Part shown: one piece after another, positions 15,514 through 24,762 of the stretch
Layout of the letters: every line of letters begins with the position of its first letter
How positions within the stretch are numbered: the stretch's first letter is position 1
Source of the DNA: Limnoglobus roseus
GTDB lineage: Bacteria > Planctomycetota > Planctomycetia > Gemmatales > Gemmataceae
DNA: 64,000 nucleotides
Assembly: GCF_008254045.1 (NCBI RefSeq)
Contig: NZ_CP042425.1
Span: 3,286,001 to 3,350,000 of the forward strand
Direction: 5' to 3'
Program-made: the position numbers and the translations under genes
The notes under the pieces: model-generated
What the model saw: only the letters and a program-made list of their open reading frames with translations
Databases searched by the model: none
What the model was told of the DNA's origin: nothing

Positions 15514-17022
15514 ATGGCCGAGAAGATCACGCCCCGCGCGAAGGACTATCCTCAGTGGTACCTCGACGTGGTGCAGGAGGCCGGCCTCGCGGACAACTCC
15601 GACGTCCGCGGGTGCATGGTCATCAAGCCGACCGGGTACGCCCTGTGGGAAAAGATGCAGCGCGGCCTCGACAAGCTGTTCAAGGACACCGGCCACGTCA
15701 ACGCTTACTTCCCCTTGTTCATCCCGATGAGCTACCTCGCCAAAGAAGAAGAGATGGCCGAGGGGTTCGCCAAGGAATGTGCCGTCGTCACGCACTACCG
15801 GCTGAAGGCCGACAAGGGCGTGCCGCTGCACGTCGACCCGGAAGCGAAGCTGGAAGAGCCGCTCATCATCCGGCCGACGTCCGAAACGATCATCTGGAAC
15901 ACGTACAAGAAGTGGATTCAGAGCCACGCCGACCTGCCGCTGCTCATCAACCAGTGGGCCAACGTCGTGCGGTGGGAGATGCGCACCCGCCTGTTCCTCC
16001 GCACGGCCGAGTTCCTCTGGCAAGAGGGCCACACCGCCCACGCCACCGGGAAGGAGGCCGAGGAGGAGACGCACAAGATGGTCCGCGTCTACCAGCAGTT
16101 CGCCGAGGAGTTCATGGCGATGCCGGTCCTCGTCGGCCCGAAGAGTGACGGGCAGAAGTTCCCCGGGGCGATTTACACGCTCTGCATTGAGGCATTGATG
16201 CAGGACGGCAAGGCGTTGCAGGCCGGCACGAGCCACTTCCTCGGGCAGAACTTCGCCAAGGCGTTCGACGTGAAGTTCACGACCGCCGACAACAAAAAGG
16301 AGTACGCCTGGGCCACCAGTTGGGGCGTCAGCACGCGGCTCATCGGCGGCCTGATTATGACGCACTCGGACGACAACGGGCTCGTGGTGCCGCCGCGGCT
16401 AGCCCCGCTGCACGTCGTCATCTGCCCGCTCGGCCGCACCGAAGCCGAGCGCGGCCCGAGCATCGCCGCCGCCGAGAAACTGGCCGCCGAACTGCGTGCC
16501 ATCCCCCGCGACGACTTCTACGGGTACGAGCCGATCAGCGTGAAGATCGACACCATGTTCGACAAACAGCCCGGCTACCGGTACGCGGAGTACGAACTGC
16601 GGGGCGTGCCGGTGCGGGTGGAGATCGGCCCGAAGGACATCGAGAAGGCCGCGTGCGCCGTCGCCCGCCGCGACGTGCCCGGCAAGGACGGCAAGAAGTT
16701 CGGCATCCCGCTCGCGGACGCCGCCGGGTACATCGACACGCTGTTGCGGGACATTCAGAAGTCTCTGTTCGAGAAGGCGAAGAAGCACCGCGAATCGACG
16801 ACCCGCACGGCCAACAGTTACGACGAGTTCAAGCAGATGATCGAGCAGCCCGGCTTCATCTACGCCCACTGGGACGGCACCCGCGAGACAGAGGACAAGA
16901 TTCAGGAGGAGACGAAGGCGACGATCCGGTGCATCCCGTTCGACGGCCCGACGGAACCGGGAACGTGCATGGTCACGGGCAAGCCGAGCGCGAAGCGGGT
17001 GGTGTTCGCACGGGCGTATTGA
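15514..17022 (+). CDS. proS: prolyl-tRNA synthetase, archaeal/eukaryote-like type
   Basis: This class II aminoacyl-tRNA synthetase charges tRNA-Pro in the cytoplasm. Seen: the N-terminal [20 protein letters not shown], motif 1 region ([14 protein letters not shown]), motif 2 ([20 protein letters not shown]), motif 3 ([19 protein letters not shown]), the anticodon domain ([13 protein letters not shown]) and the C-terminal extension ending in RVVFARAY. At 502 residues it is the short type lacking the editing insertion. ATG 15514 is preferred over GTG 15487 because [10 protein letters not shown] matches family starts. Confidence 0.95.
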   Translation: MAEKITPRAKDYPQWYLDVVQEAGLADNSDVRGCMVIKPTGYALWEKMQRGLDKLFKDTGHVNAYFPLFIPMSYLAKEEEMAEGFAKECAVVTHYRLKADKGVPLHVDPEAKLEEPLIIRPTSETIIWNTYKKWIQSHADLPLLINQWANVVRWEMRTRLFLRTAEFLWQEGHTAHATGKEAEEETHKMVRVYQQFAEEFMAMPVLVGPKSDGQKFPGAIYTLCIEALMQDGKALQAGTSHFLGQNFAKAFDVKFTTADNKKEYAWATSWGVSTRLIGGLIMTHSDDNGLVVPPRLAPLHVVICPLGRTEAERGPSIAAAEKLAAELRAIPRDDFYGYEPISVKIDTMFDKQPGYRYAEYELRGVPVRVEIGPKDIEKAACAVARRDVPGKDGKKFGIPLADAAGYIDTLLRDIQKSLFEKAKKHRESTTRTANSYDEFKQMIEQPGFIYAHWDGTRETEDKIQEETKATIRCIPFDGPTEPGTCMVTGKPSAKRVVFARAY

Positions 17023-17034
17023 TCCTATTGTTTT

Positions 17035-17103
17035 GGCGAGCCGAGCGGCGTAAGCCGCCGGGTGAAGATCACTCACCCGGCGGCTTACGCCGCTCGGCTC
17101 GCC
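17035..17103. repeat. 31-bp perfect inverted repeat, possible terminator or REP-like element
   Basis: The left arm at 17035-17065 begins GGCGAGCCGAGCGGCGTAAG. Its exact reverse complement is at 17073-17103, with a seven-base loop (AGATCAC). Each arm also contains a smaller stem, GCGGC-GTAA-GCCGC. It starts 12 bases after the proS stop, so it can end that transcript. No U-tract follows. It shares the GCGT(A/G)AGC core with the repeat at 19562. Confidence 0.7.
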
Positions 17104-17180
17104 ACTTCTGCACATTTTCCCTTCGTCACTTCTCCCGCTGCCTCCGTTACAACACGTAACATCCCCGAACGGAGGTGGGA

Positions 17181-17744
17181 TTGGGTGCCCCGGAACCGCG
17201 TGCTGATCTCATCCGCCGGTGGCAGCAGGGCGAGCCGGCTGCTTTCGAGACGCTCGTGCGCACCTGGGAAGGCCCCATCGGGCGGTTCCTCTACCGGCTG
17301 ACGCGGTCGGCCGAGACGGCCCGCGACCTGTCGCAAGAGGTGTTCACGCGGGTTTACCAGGCCCGCCACTCGTACCGCGACCGGGGGCACTTTTCGACCT
17401 GGATCTACCGCGTTGCCCTCAACTTGGCCCGCGACGAGGCCCGGCGGTCGCGGCGGGTGACGGAGCCGTACCCGGACCACGAACTCGCCTGCGTTGGCAC
17501 GGCGGCCGACGGGTGGGCGGAACAGCAGGAGACGGTCGCGAAGGTCGTGGCCGCGCTCGGCGAACTGTCGCCGTCACTCCGCGAAGTTGTCGTCCTGCGG
17601 TACTACGAAGAGTTCAGCTTCGAAGAAATGGGCCGTCTGCTGGAAACGCCGGCGAGTACGCTGAAGTCCCGGTTCGGCGTGGCCCTTCGCCAACTGGAAG
17701 ACCGCCTCGCCGCCCACGGTCTTCGCCCGGAGGATCGAACATGA
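17181..17744 (+). CDS. ECF RNA polymerase sigma factor, 187 aa
   Basis: Region 2 is seen as FETLVRTWEGPIGRFLYRLT, then SQEVFTRVYQARHSY and TWIYRVALNLARDEARR. Region 4 is seen as LREVVVLRYYEEFSFEEMGR followed by LLETPASTLKSRFGVALRQL. The start is taken as TTG 17181, five bases after GGAGG at 17171-17175; GTG 17175 is inside that site. The stop overlaps the next gene as ATGA. It directs RNA polymerase to a target regulon, probably controlled by the downstream membrane protein. Confidence 0.85.
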   Translation: MGAPEPRADLIRRWQQGEPAAFETLVRTWEGPIGRFLYRLTRSAETARDLSQEVFTRVYQARHSYRDRGHFSTWIYRVALNLARDEARRSRRVTEPYPDHELACVGTAADGWAEQQETVAKVVAALGELSPSLREVVVLRYYEEFSFEEMGRLLETPASTLKSRFGVALRQLEDRLAAHGLRPEDRT

Positions 17745-18253
17745 CCGACGACGTGCCGCTGGAAGTTCGCCGATTGCTGGACGCGCTGCCGTCGCCGGAG
17801 TTGCCGCCGGTGGACGTGGCCGCGATTCTGGGGGCCGAAGTTCACCGCCAGCGGTCGTCGGCCCGCTTCTGGAAGTGGGCCGCCGGCGCGAGTGCCGGGT
17901 TGGCCGCCGCGGTCGTGCTCGCGGCCGGCTTGCGACCGCAACCGCCCGCGCCGGGGCCGTCCGCCGAGATGATCGCCCTCCGCGACCGGTTGGCGAAGTT
18001 GGAAGCCGTCCCCGCCGCGCCTCCGGACACGGCAAAGCTCGAAGCGAAACTCAACGACATCAACGACCTCCTGCTGACGCTCGCCGCCGACGTGAACCAG
18101 CGCGACGAGAAACAGCGGCAGGCGATCCGCACGGTCGCGAAGCAAGTGAACGACCTGCGGGCACTTTCCGACAACCGCTGGACGGAAACGAAGTCCACCA
18201 GCGACGCCCTCTATATCCTCCACCAGTCCTCGCGGAAGGAAACGAAGCCATGA
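17741..18253 (+). CDS. membrane-anchored anti-sigma-like protein, 170 aa
   Basis: The gene overlaps the sigma gene as ATGA. The N-terminal 45 residues are acidic (VRRLLDALPSPELPPVDV). One transmembrane helix follows at about 45-65 (WAAGASAGLAAAVVLAAGL), then a predicted periplasmic coiled coil (AEMIALRDRLAKLEAV; LEAKLNDINDLLLTL). Position and layout suggest an anti-sigma factor, although a zinc-binding HxxxCxxC motif is absent. It overlaps the next gene by ATGA as well, making a tight three-gene operon. Confidence 0.65.
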   Translation: MTDDVPLEVRRLLDALPSPELPPVDVAAILGAEVHRQRSSARFWKWAAGASAGLAAAVVLAAGLRPQPPAPGPSAEMIALRDRLAKLEAVPAAPPDTAKLEAKLNDINDLLLTLAADVNQRDEKQRQAIRTVAKQVNDLRALSDNRWTETKSTSDALYILHQSSRKETKP

Positions 18254-19533
18254 CCCCGCTCGTGAAGTTCACCCTCGCACTCCTGCTGCCCCTTACCGCG
18301 TTTGCGGCGGCGCGGGGGCAAGACGTGAAAGCGCCACCGAAACTCTCGACCGACCCGAAAGCGGCCGAGATGACCGAGGACGTGGAAGTCCTGCGGCGGC
18401 TACTGAACAAGGCGGTCGGGCTGGACGCCATCCGCCTGAACGCTTTTTCAACCTTCCACCCGAACGCGGGCGTGGTGAACGAGGTGTACATGGAACTGGC
18501 CACCCCCCCGAGCGGGGAGGGGGCACCGCGGGAAGCGACCACGCCAGCCTACTACAGCTTGTCCCGGCGGGTGAGGTCCGGGGCCGACGCAGGCTTGCAA
18601 TTTGACGGCGTGTACCTGAAGGGCCACGGCATCGCGTACACGGTGCGACTGGCCACGCTCGATCAAGCGGCCGCCGGCCCGCACGAGAAGGCGGCCGGGA
18701 TGGAGGTGACGTGCCAGAACTGCCACACGGCGGCCGACGCGACGAAGTTCAACCTGAAGGCGGCCGCCGCCGTGAAGCCTCCGACCGATTGGGAGAAGGC
18801 CCGCGACGAACTCCGCGGCGGGCCGGCGAAAGTCGATCCGAACACGCCGCGGCCGAACGTGGCCGAGATGTGCGTCCCCGGTGCCCTGTCGGAGGCGGTG
18901 ACGAAACTCCTCGCCGTCAACGGCCGGCACCTGCGACACCTGACGGCCGACGAGAGCGTGTCTGTCGTCGTCACCTATGACGGCCTCACCGGGGCCGCGC
19001 ACGACCGCGTGACCGGCACGATGGCCGACCCCAGTCTTTGGAATCCCAAGCCGTCGGCGAACGGCCCCGCGACGACGTTCGGCCTGACGGCTGATGAGGC
19101 GAAGCAGATCGTCCTCGGCGACCTGCACCTGAAGCAAGGCAAGAACGAGGAGGCGGTGAAGGCGTATGAGGCGGCCCTGGCCCGCTACGGGATGCCGACC
19201 GTCACGATCACCCCCCTGAAGGGCGCGAAATACGCCGACGTGCAGGCGGCGGCTCAGGAGGTTCAAAAGAGCGTGACGACGGCCTATCGCTCGCTGGCCC
19301 AGGCGTACATCGGCGTCGGCAACCTTGACGCGGCGAAGCGGGCGTTGGAACTGGCCCAGGGCTTGAAGGTCGAACTGAGCGGTGCGAAGACGGGAGCGGC
19401 CACGCCGGTCCCGGCGAAGATTCTGTTGACCGTGAAGAAAGGCCACCTCGACGCGGCCGAGAAACTCTCTCCGGCCGAGTTCCGCAAGGGCGTGACGGTG
19501 GAGATGGTGGGGATGACGCCGATGAAGAAGTAG
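18250..19533 (+). CDS. secreted protein with one CxxCH haem motif and TPR-like region, 427 aa
   Basis: The signal peptide is MTPLVKFTLALLLPLTAFAA. CQNCH at residues 155-159 is a c-type haem-binding motif in TCQNCHTAADATKFN. The C-terminal half holds TPR-like helices (ADEAKQIVLGDLHLKQGKNE, then EAVKAYEAALARYG; AYRSLAQAYIGVGNLDAAKR). It is the third gene of the sigma/anti-sigma operon (ATGA overlap), so it may be the sensed or regulated periplasmic partner. Haem attachment is inference from the motif. Confidence 0.65.
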   Translation: MTPLVKFTLALLLPLTAFAAARGQDVKAPPKLSTDPKAAEMTEDVEVLRRLLNKAVGLDAIRLNAFSTFHPNAGVVNEVYMELATPPSGEGAPREATTPAYYSLSRRVRSGADAGLQFDGVYLKGHGIAYTVRLATLDQAAAGPHEKAAGMEVTCQNCHTAADATKFNLKAAAAVKPPTDWEKARDELRGGPAKVDPNTPRPNVAEMCVPGALSEAVTKLLAVNGRHLRHLTADESVSVVVTYDGLTGAAHDRVTGTMADPSLWNPKPSANGPATTFGLTADEAKQIVLGDLHLKQGKNEEAVKAYEAALARYGMPTVTITPLKGAKYADVQAAAQEVQKSVTTAYRSLAQAYIGVGNLDAAKRALELAQGLKVELSGAKTGAATPVPAKILLTVKKGHLDAAEKLSPAEFRKGVTVEMVGMTPMKK

Positions 19534-19561
19534 GCGGGCCAGGGATGGTTGTGCCGCATCA

Positions 19562-19644
19562 ACGGCGAGCGGCCCGGCGTGAGCGGGCCGTGTCTGAGGG
19601 GACACTCTCCAGACACGGCCCGCTCACGCCGGGCCGCTCGCCGT
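19562..19644. repeat. 35-bp perfect inverted repeat with nested stem
   Basis: The left arm, 19562-19596, begins ACGGCGAGCGGCCCGGCGTG; its exact complement is 19610-19644; the loop is 13 bases. The arm contains an inner stem, GGCCCG-GCGTGAG-CGGGCC. The GCGTGAGC core parallels GCGTAAGC of the repeat at 17035. It sits between convergent genes (18250-19533 and 19701-20921), where it could end transcription both ways. Confidence 0.7.
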
Positions 19645-19700
19645 CGCATTGACGGGATGATTTCCGCGGGTGAAAATCGGTCAGCCTCGGCAGGACTGAC

Positions 19701-20921
19701 CTACTTCCCGGCCGGCAGTTCGATCGCGAACAGTTGCTTCTCGTCGCGGAGGTAGACGACGCCGTTGACGAGGGCCGGGTGCGCCCACGTCGGGCCGCAG
19801 ACCTTCGACTTCGCGAGTTCCTTGTACTCCTTCGCGTCCGGTTGGAACAGCGTCAGGCCGCCCTTGTCGTCGAGCATGAGGAGCTTGCCGTCGCCGGTGA
19901 GGACGAGGGCCGCGTGGTAGCCGCCGACGCCCTTCTTCTCCCAGCGGACGGTGCCGGTCTTGGCCTCGACGCACCGCAGAGTGATCGACGGCGTGATGCT
20001 CAGCACGCCGTTGAGCATGTACAGGTCGTCGCCGACGGCCACCGGCGTCGAGAAGTAACAATTCAGTTTCGGCTTCTTCCACTCCGACGTGACGCCCGGC
20101 TTTTCGCCGAGCGTGAGCTTGAACAACTCCGCGCCGCGGGTGACGGAACTGGCCACGAGCGATTCGCCCACCACCAGCGGCGTGGTCGCGCTCTCGCTGC
20201 TGCGGTCCGCGAACGGCACCTTCCACAACTCCGCGCCGTCGGCCACGGCCAGACCGCGGAGGTACTGCTTCGTCAGGAACACGACCTCGGCCGCCTTGCC
20301 GGTGCCGACCGCAATCGGCGACGAGTAACTGGCGTTGTCGTCGGTCGCCTTCCACGCGACCTCCCCGGTCTTACAATCGAAGGCAACGACGCCTGCCCCC
20401 TTGCCGCCGACGTTGACGAACACCTTCCCGTCGGCCACGAGCGGCGACCCGGAGATGCCGAAGAAGAGGTTCTCGGCCTGAAACTTCTTGAGCGTATCGA
20501 CCTTCCACTGAACCTCGCCGGTCTTCGCGTCCCACGCCGCCAGCACGCCGGTACTGCCGAGGGTGAAGACCTGCCCGCCCGCGACGGCCGGCGTCCCCCG
20601 CGGACCGTTGCCGAACAGCAGGTCGAGCGGTTCGCGGTCGTAGCTCTTCTCCCACTTCTGCTCGCCGGTTTTCGCGTCGTAGGCGGCCAGGGCGTCGGCG
20701 TTCTTCCCCTTCGGCTGGTAGAAGGCGTACACCACGCCGTCCGCGACCACCGGCGAAGCGTGGGCCTCGCCGACCGGCTGCTTCCACAGCACCTTCGGCT
20801 CGCCGGTCCAGGCGGCCACCTTCTCCGTCGTGGTGTTGTCGCGTTTCGGCCCGAGGAACTGCGGCCAGTCGGCGGCGGTTGCGGACGACGTGACGAGCAG
20901 GGCGGCGAGAAGCGAACGCAT
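19701..20921 (-). CDS. secreted PQQ-type beta-propeller protein, 406 aa
   Basis: The signal peptide MRSLLAALLVTSSATA is followed by ADWPQFLGPKRDNTTTEKV, the start common to planctomycete PQQ-like (BamB/YfgL-type) propellers. Blade motifs include AAYDAKTGEQKWEKSY, AAWDAKTGEVQWKVDT, VAFDCKTGEVAWKATD and RCVEAKTGTVRWEKKG. Such proteins are propeller scaffolds; no PQQ-dependent dehydrogenase active site is visible, so the activity is unknown. The upstream YkgJ-type gene ends nine bases before this start, suggesting an operon. Confidence 0.85.
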   Translation of the reverse strand: MRSLLAALLVTSSATAADWPQFLGPKRDNTTTEKVAAWTGEPKVLWKQPVGEAHASPVVADGVVYAFYQPKGKNADALAAYDAKTGEQKWEKSYDREPLDLLFGNGPRGTPAVAGGQVFTLGSTGVLAAWDAKTGEVQWKVDTLKKFQAENLFFGISGSPLVADGKVFVNVGGKGAGVVAFDCKTGEVAWKATDDNASYSSPIAVGTGKAAEVVFLTKQYLRGLAVADGAELWKVPFADRSSESATTPLVVGESLVASSVTRGAELFKLTLGEKPGVTSEWKKPKLNCYFSTPVAVGDDLYMLNGVLSITPSITLRCVEAKTGTVRWEKKGVGGYHAALVLTGDGKLLMLDDKGGLTLFQPDAKEYKELAKSKVCGPTWAHPALVNGVVYLRDEKQLFAIELPAGK

Positions 20922-20930
20922 GGAGCATCC

Positions 20931-21395
20931 TCACGCGATGAGGGGAAGCGACACCCGTGTCGAAGGCTCGACGGGGGCCGGTTCCGGGGGATCGGCTTCA
21001 TTCAGGAATACGTGCAGCGGGGCGTACCGCCATCCAGTGCCGAACTCGTCGGCGAGATTTTTCATCTTCGCCAGTGCCGCCTCCGTGAGAGGCTGCTGTT
21101 GCTCCTGGAAGGCCGGGTCGCAGAAGTAAATGCGGCAGCCGATCGGCCGGTGATCGCGGGCGGTGCAGAGGTTGTCGACCTGGAACGGGCAGCCGTCCCG
21201 CGTGACCGGCTTCGCGAACGGCAGGCCGGCTTCGAGAAGGATTTCCGCCTCGAAGTGGCTGAGGAAGAGCGTGTGGCCGTACTCGGTGAACCGGCAGCAG
21301 CGGCCCGACGCATCGCACCGCGGCGACGCCGCGGCAACGGCGGCATCGACCTCGGCGTAGACGGCCCGCAGGCGGTCGCGGAGTTCGGGGGGCAT
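20931..21395 (-). CDS. YkgJ-family cysteine-cluster protein, 154 aa
   Basis: Cysteines are arranged as RCDASGRCCRF (about 26-36), DGCPF (about 68), CTARDHRPIGCRIYFCDP (about 76-94), the pattern of the YkgJ/CxxxCxxCC family (UPF0153), thought to bind zinc or an iron-sulfur cluster. It is cytoplasmic, with no signal peptide. Next to it, nine bases away, is a secreted propeller gene on the same strand. Physiological role not known. Confidence 0.8.
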   Translation of the reverse strand: MPPELRDRLRAVYAEVDAAVAAASPRCDASGRCCRFTEYGHTLFLSHFEAEILLEAGLPFAKPVTRDGCPFQVDNLCTARDHRPIGCRIYFCDPAFQEQQQPLTEAALAKMKNLADEFGTGWRYAPLHVFLNEADPPEPAPVEPSTRVSLPLIA

Positions 21396-21458
21396 TGGGG
21401 TCAGATTCCTCGCGGTGGCGGAACAGTTACTGTATCAGGAACGGCGAGCGAATTTTCT

Positions 21459-21594
21459 CCCTCTCCCCCGGCTTTGAGGGGGAGAGGGTCGGGGTGAGGG
21501 GGAAGACCTTCGCCCCGTGCGAAGACCGTTTGCCGTGGCAGGGAGGTTCACCCCCTCACCCTAACCCTCTCCCCCTCAAAGCCGGGGGAGAGGG
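21459..21594. repeat. 44-bp near-perfect inverted repeat (CCCTCTCCCCC type)
   Basis: The left arm, 21459-21502, starts CCCTCTCCCCCGGCTTTGAG. The right arm, 21551-21594, is its reverse complement with differences only near the TCGGGG/TTAGGG step. The 48-base spacer is GC-rich. This C-rich sequence family is dispersed in many bacterial genomes. It lies between the divergent starts at 21395 and 21679, so it is unlikely to be a terminator here. Confidence 0.7.
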
Positions 21595-21678
21595 AATTAA
21601 GTTGGGTTGTGTAACACTTCGTGTCCGCCACTCGCCCCGTCGCGTATACTCGACTCGGCTTCCTCAGCAGGAGAAGTT

Positions 21679-24600
21679 ATGAGCCGGTTCCCCGCGGCGG
21701 TGGTGGTACTTCTCGCGTCCGTTGGCTTCGCGGTCGCCCAAACCGATGGGCCGACGGCCGAGGCCGTGAAGGCGCTCGCGGCGAAGTTCCAGGACGAGCG
21801 AGCCGAGGGGTTGAAACTCGGCGAGCCGGCCGACCGCATGGCGACGGCGGATCAGTTCTTCGCCAAGGGGGGAGCGGCCCTCAAAGAAGAGAACTTTGTC
21901 GCTGCGGCCCGACTAGTGCGCGAAGCCCGGTGGGCGTTGCCGGCCCGGCCGTTGGGGTTGCCCGAGAACGTCGAGCGCGTGATTGGCTATGTTCGCCTGC
22001 GGCACGCCGACCGGGTCAACGCGATGGCGTACACGCCCGACGGTGGCAAGCTCGTCACCGTCTCGCGGGACGGCACCGCCCGCGTCTGGGACTTGGGCAA
22101 CGGCCGCGAGGTGCTCGCTTACCGCGGGCATGTGGCCCCGCCGGGCGACGAGAAGGGCGGCGTGGAAGACAAACTCGTGTTCCGCGTGCCGGCCGTGGCC
22201 GTCTCGGCCGACGGCGAGTGGGCCGCGTCGTCGGGCAGCGGCGAGGTGCAGGTCTGGAGCCTGAAGACCGGCAAGCTAAAGAAGAAACTCACCTCCCCGA
22301 ACCAACTCCTCATCCGCGGTCTAGCCTTCTTCCCGGACGGCAAGACGATCGTCTCGGCCGGCGACGACAAGTTCGTGCGCATCTACGACATCGAAGCCGG
22401 CAAGGAGACCGTCACGTTCCACCAGCAGACGAACCGCATTGAGGCGATGGCCCTCAGCCCGAACGCGAAGTTGATCGCGACGGTCGATTCCAACGGCATC
22501 CTCGGCGTCTACAAGGCCGACGCCTCCGAGAAGAAGCCGATCATGAGCGTCCAGGCCAGTGACCTGAACGGCGCGCTGCTCGGCGTCGTCTTCACCGCCG
22601 ACGGCTCGAAGCTGTTCACCGGCGGTGCCGGCGGGCCGAGTCCGACGCCGCGGCTGACGACCGGACCGGGGCCGGACGGCGCAACCGTGCCGGGGATGAC
22701 CTCGACGGTGATGCGGTTCCCCGGCCACACCGAGCGCGTCACCGCCGTGGCCGCCACGCGGGACGGCAAGCTCTTCGCCACGACGAGCGAAGACCGGAGC
22801 GTTCGCATCTGGGACGCCGCCAACGGCAAGAGCATCCGCCACTTCCAGGGCTTGCTCTCGGGCGGGTCGGCCATCGCCATCCGGCCGGACGGCAAGCAAC
22901 TGGCCGTCGGCACAGAGGAAGGCACGATTCGCCTCTGGGACTTGAGCGCCACCGACGAGAACCGCGCGTCGGCCGACGCGGCCGATTCCCTCTGGGCGGC
23001 GGCGTTCACGCCGGACGGGTCGAAGTTCGCTACCGGCGGGGCGGACCGCACCGTTCGCATTTACGACACGGCCACCGGCAAACTCGAACACAAGCTCACC
23101 GGCCACACCGCCGCAGTGACGGCCGTGGCCTTCCTGCCCGGCGACCGACTCGCGTCGGCCGGTGGCGACAAGGTCATCAAGTTGTGGGACGCGAAGGCGG
23201 GCAAGTTCCTCCGCGACCTGACCGGCCACGCCTCCGCGGTGTTGACGCTGGCTGCCGACAACGGCGTGCTGGTGTCCGGCGGCATCGACAAGACCGTGAA
23301 GGGCTGGAACCTCGATACCGGCAAGCCGACGTGGAGTTGGACGGGCCGCTCGGCCGTCGCCGCGGTCGCCGTCCGCAAGGGCGGCAAGCAGGTCGCGGTC
23401 GGCACGGCCGACGGGTGGCTCACGATCCTCGACTTGGCCGGGGGCGAGCCGAAGCCGGTCGGCAGCGGGCAGCAGGCGCACGCCGCCGGGGTTGCGTCGG
23501 CCGTTTATGCCGCGGACGGGGCGAAGCTCGCGACCGTCGGCGGCGACGGCAAACTCTCCTTCTGGGCGGTGGCCGACAACGGCACGCCGAGCAGTTTGAC
23601 GAAGGACGAGCCGAAGAAGTCCGGGTCGGCCACGGCCACCATCACCCCGAACCTCCCCGCACTGTCGGCGGTGGCGTTCAGCCCCGACGGGCGGATGGCG
23701 GCCTCGGCCGGGGCGGACATGGTCTTGCACGTCTGGGATACCGCGACCGGCGGCGAAATCCGCACTCTCCGCGGGCCGACCGATTGGGTCACGGCCGTCG
23801 CCTTCGCCCCGGACGGCGAGCACCTCCTGTGCGTCGGCGTGGACCGCGTCGCCCGGCTCTTCGAACTGAGCAAGGCCGAAGCGACCGCCCGCGTCGGCCA
23901 CGCGATGGCCGCGCGGGCCGTGGCCGTCCGCAAAGACGGCAAACTGATTGCGTCCGGGTCCGACGACAAGACGGTGAAGCTCTGGGAACTGGCGACCGGC
24001 AAGGAAGTCGCCACGCTGACCGGCGCAACCGACGTGGTGTTCGCCGTCGGCTTCGCCGGTGACAGCGTCGCGGCGGGCGGGAGCGACTCGCGGCTGCGGA
24101 CCTGGGACGCGGCGACCGGGAAGGCCGAGAAGAACGCGGCGATGGGCCGGATTTACGTCCTCCAACCCGCCGCCGACGGCAAGAAACTCGGCATCTGGGC
24201 GCGGACGACCAACGACAAGGATATGTATGAGATCGTGCCGCTCGACGACGCGAGAGCGCTGCCGGCGATTTCCGAGATCGGCCGGGCGTCGGCGTGCGTT
24301 GCATTCTCGGCCGACCTGTCGTGGGTTGCGTCCGGCGACGAGCAGGGCCACGTCCGCATCTGGGACACGGCCACGCGGATGCAGGTCGATTCCGACTGGC
24401 CGGTTCACGCCAAGCCGATCGCCGACCTGGGCTTCACCCCGGACAAGAAGACGCTGGTGGCCGTGGACCAGACCGGCCTGGCGAAGATCGCCGACACCGC
24501 CAAGCGGGAGGTGCTGCACACGGCCAAGACCGGCGTCACGGCCGTGGCCGGCGTGATGATTTCCCCGACCGGCGACAAGTTCGCCGTCATCGGGGGCGAA

Positions 24601-24750
24601 GGGCAGGTCAAGACGTTCGACCTGACGGGCGAGGAACTGCGGGCGTGGCAGATGCCCACCAGCGTGAACGGCGTCGCCTTTACCCCCGACGGCAAGAAGC
24701 TGATCGCCGCCAACGCCGACGGCACGCTGGCGGTGCTCGTGATGCCGTAA
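21679..24750 (+). CDS. secreted/periplasmic WD40-repeat protein, 1023 aa
   Basis: ATG 21679 follows AGGAGAAG; the signal-like start is MSRFPAAVVVLLASVGFAVA. From about residue 110 on there are at least 14 WD-type repeats ending in VWDLGNG, IWDAANG, LWDLSAT, IYDTATG, LWDAKAG, WNLDTG, VWDTATG, LWELATG, TWDAATG or IWDTATR. That is enough for two seven-blade propellers. Such proteins scaffold complexes. An N-terminal 100-residue region is helical. No kinase domain is fused, unlike many planctomycete WD40 proteins. Convergent with 24763. Confidence 0.85.
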   Translation: MSRFPAAVVVLLASVGFAVAQTDGPTAEAVKALAAKFQDERAEGLKLGEPADRMATADQFFAKGGAALKEENFVAAARLVREARWALPARPLGLPENVERVIGYVRLRHADRVNAMAYTPDGGKLVTVSRDGTARVWDLGNGREVLAYRGHVAPPGDEKGGVEDKLVFRVPAVAVSADGEWAASSGSGEVQVWSLKTGKLKKKLTSPNQLLIRGLAFFPDGKTIVSAGDDKFVRIYDIEAGKETVTFHQQTNRIEAMALSPNAKLIATVDSNGILGVYKADASEKKPIMSVQASDLNGALLGVVFTADGSKLFTGGAGGPSPTPRLTTGPGPDGATVPGMTSTVMRFPGHTERVTAVAATRDGKLFATTSEDRSVRIWDAANGKSIRHFQGLLSGGSAIAIRPDGKQLAVGTEEGTIRLWDLSATDENRASADAADSLWAAAFTPDGSKFATGGADRTVRIYDTATGKLEHKLTGHTAAVTAVAFLPGDRLASAGGDKVIKLWDAKAGKFLRDLTGHASAVLTLAADNGVLVSGGIDKTVKGWNLDTGKPTWSWTGRSAVAAVAVRKGGKQVAVGTADGWLTILDLAGGEPKPVGSGQQAHAAGVASAVYAADGAKLATVGGDGKLSFWAVADNGTPSSLTKDEPKKSGSATATITPNLPALSAVAFSPDGRMAASAGADMVLHVWDTATGGEIRTLRGPTDWVTAVAFAPDGEHLLCVGVDRVARLFELSKAEATARVGHAMAARAVAVRKDGKLIASGSDDKTVKLWELATGKEVATLTGATDVVFAVGFAGDSVAAGGSDSRLRTWDAATGKAEKNAAMGRIYVLQPAADGKKLGIWARTTNDKDMYEIVPLDDARALPAISEIGRASACVAFSADLSWVASGDEQGHVRIWDTATRMQVDSDWPVHAKPIADLGFTPDKKTLVAVDQTGLAKIADTAKREVLHTAKTGVTAVAGVMISPTGDKFAVIGGEGQVKTFDLTGEELRAWQMPTSVNGVAFTPDGKKLIAANADGTLAVLVMP

Positions 24751-24762
24751 CCTTCCCGCAGC

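Noticed and set aside
22321..24519. A 732-aa minus-strand frame opposite the WD40 gene.
   Set aside because: It is an antisense shadow of the repeat-rich plus-strand gene. The WD motifs are all on the plus strand.
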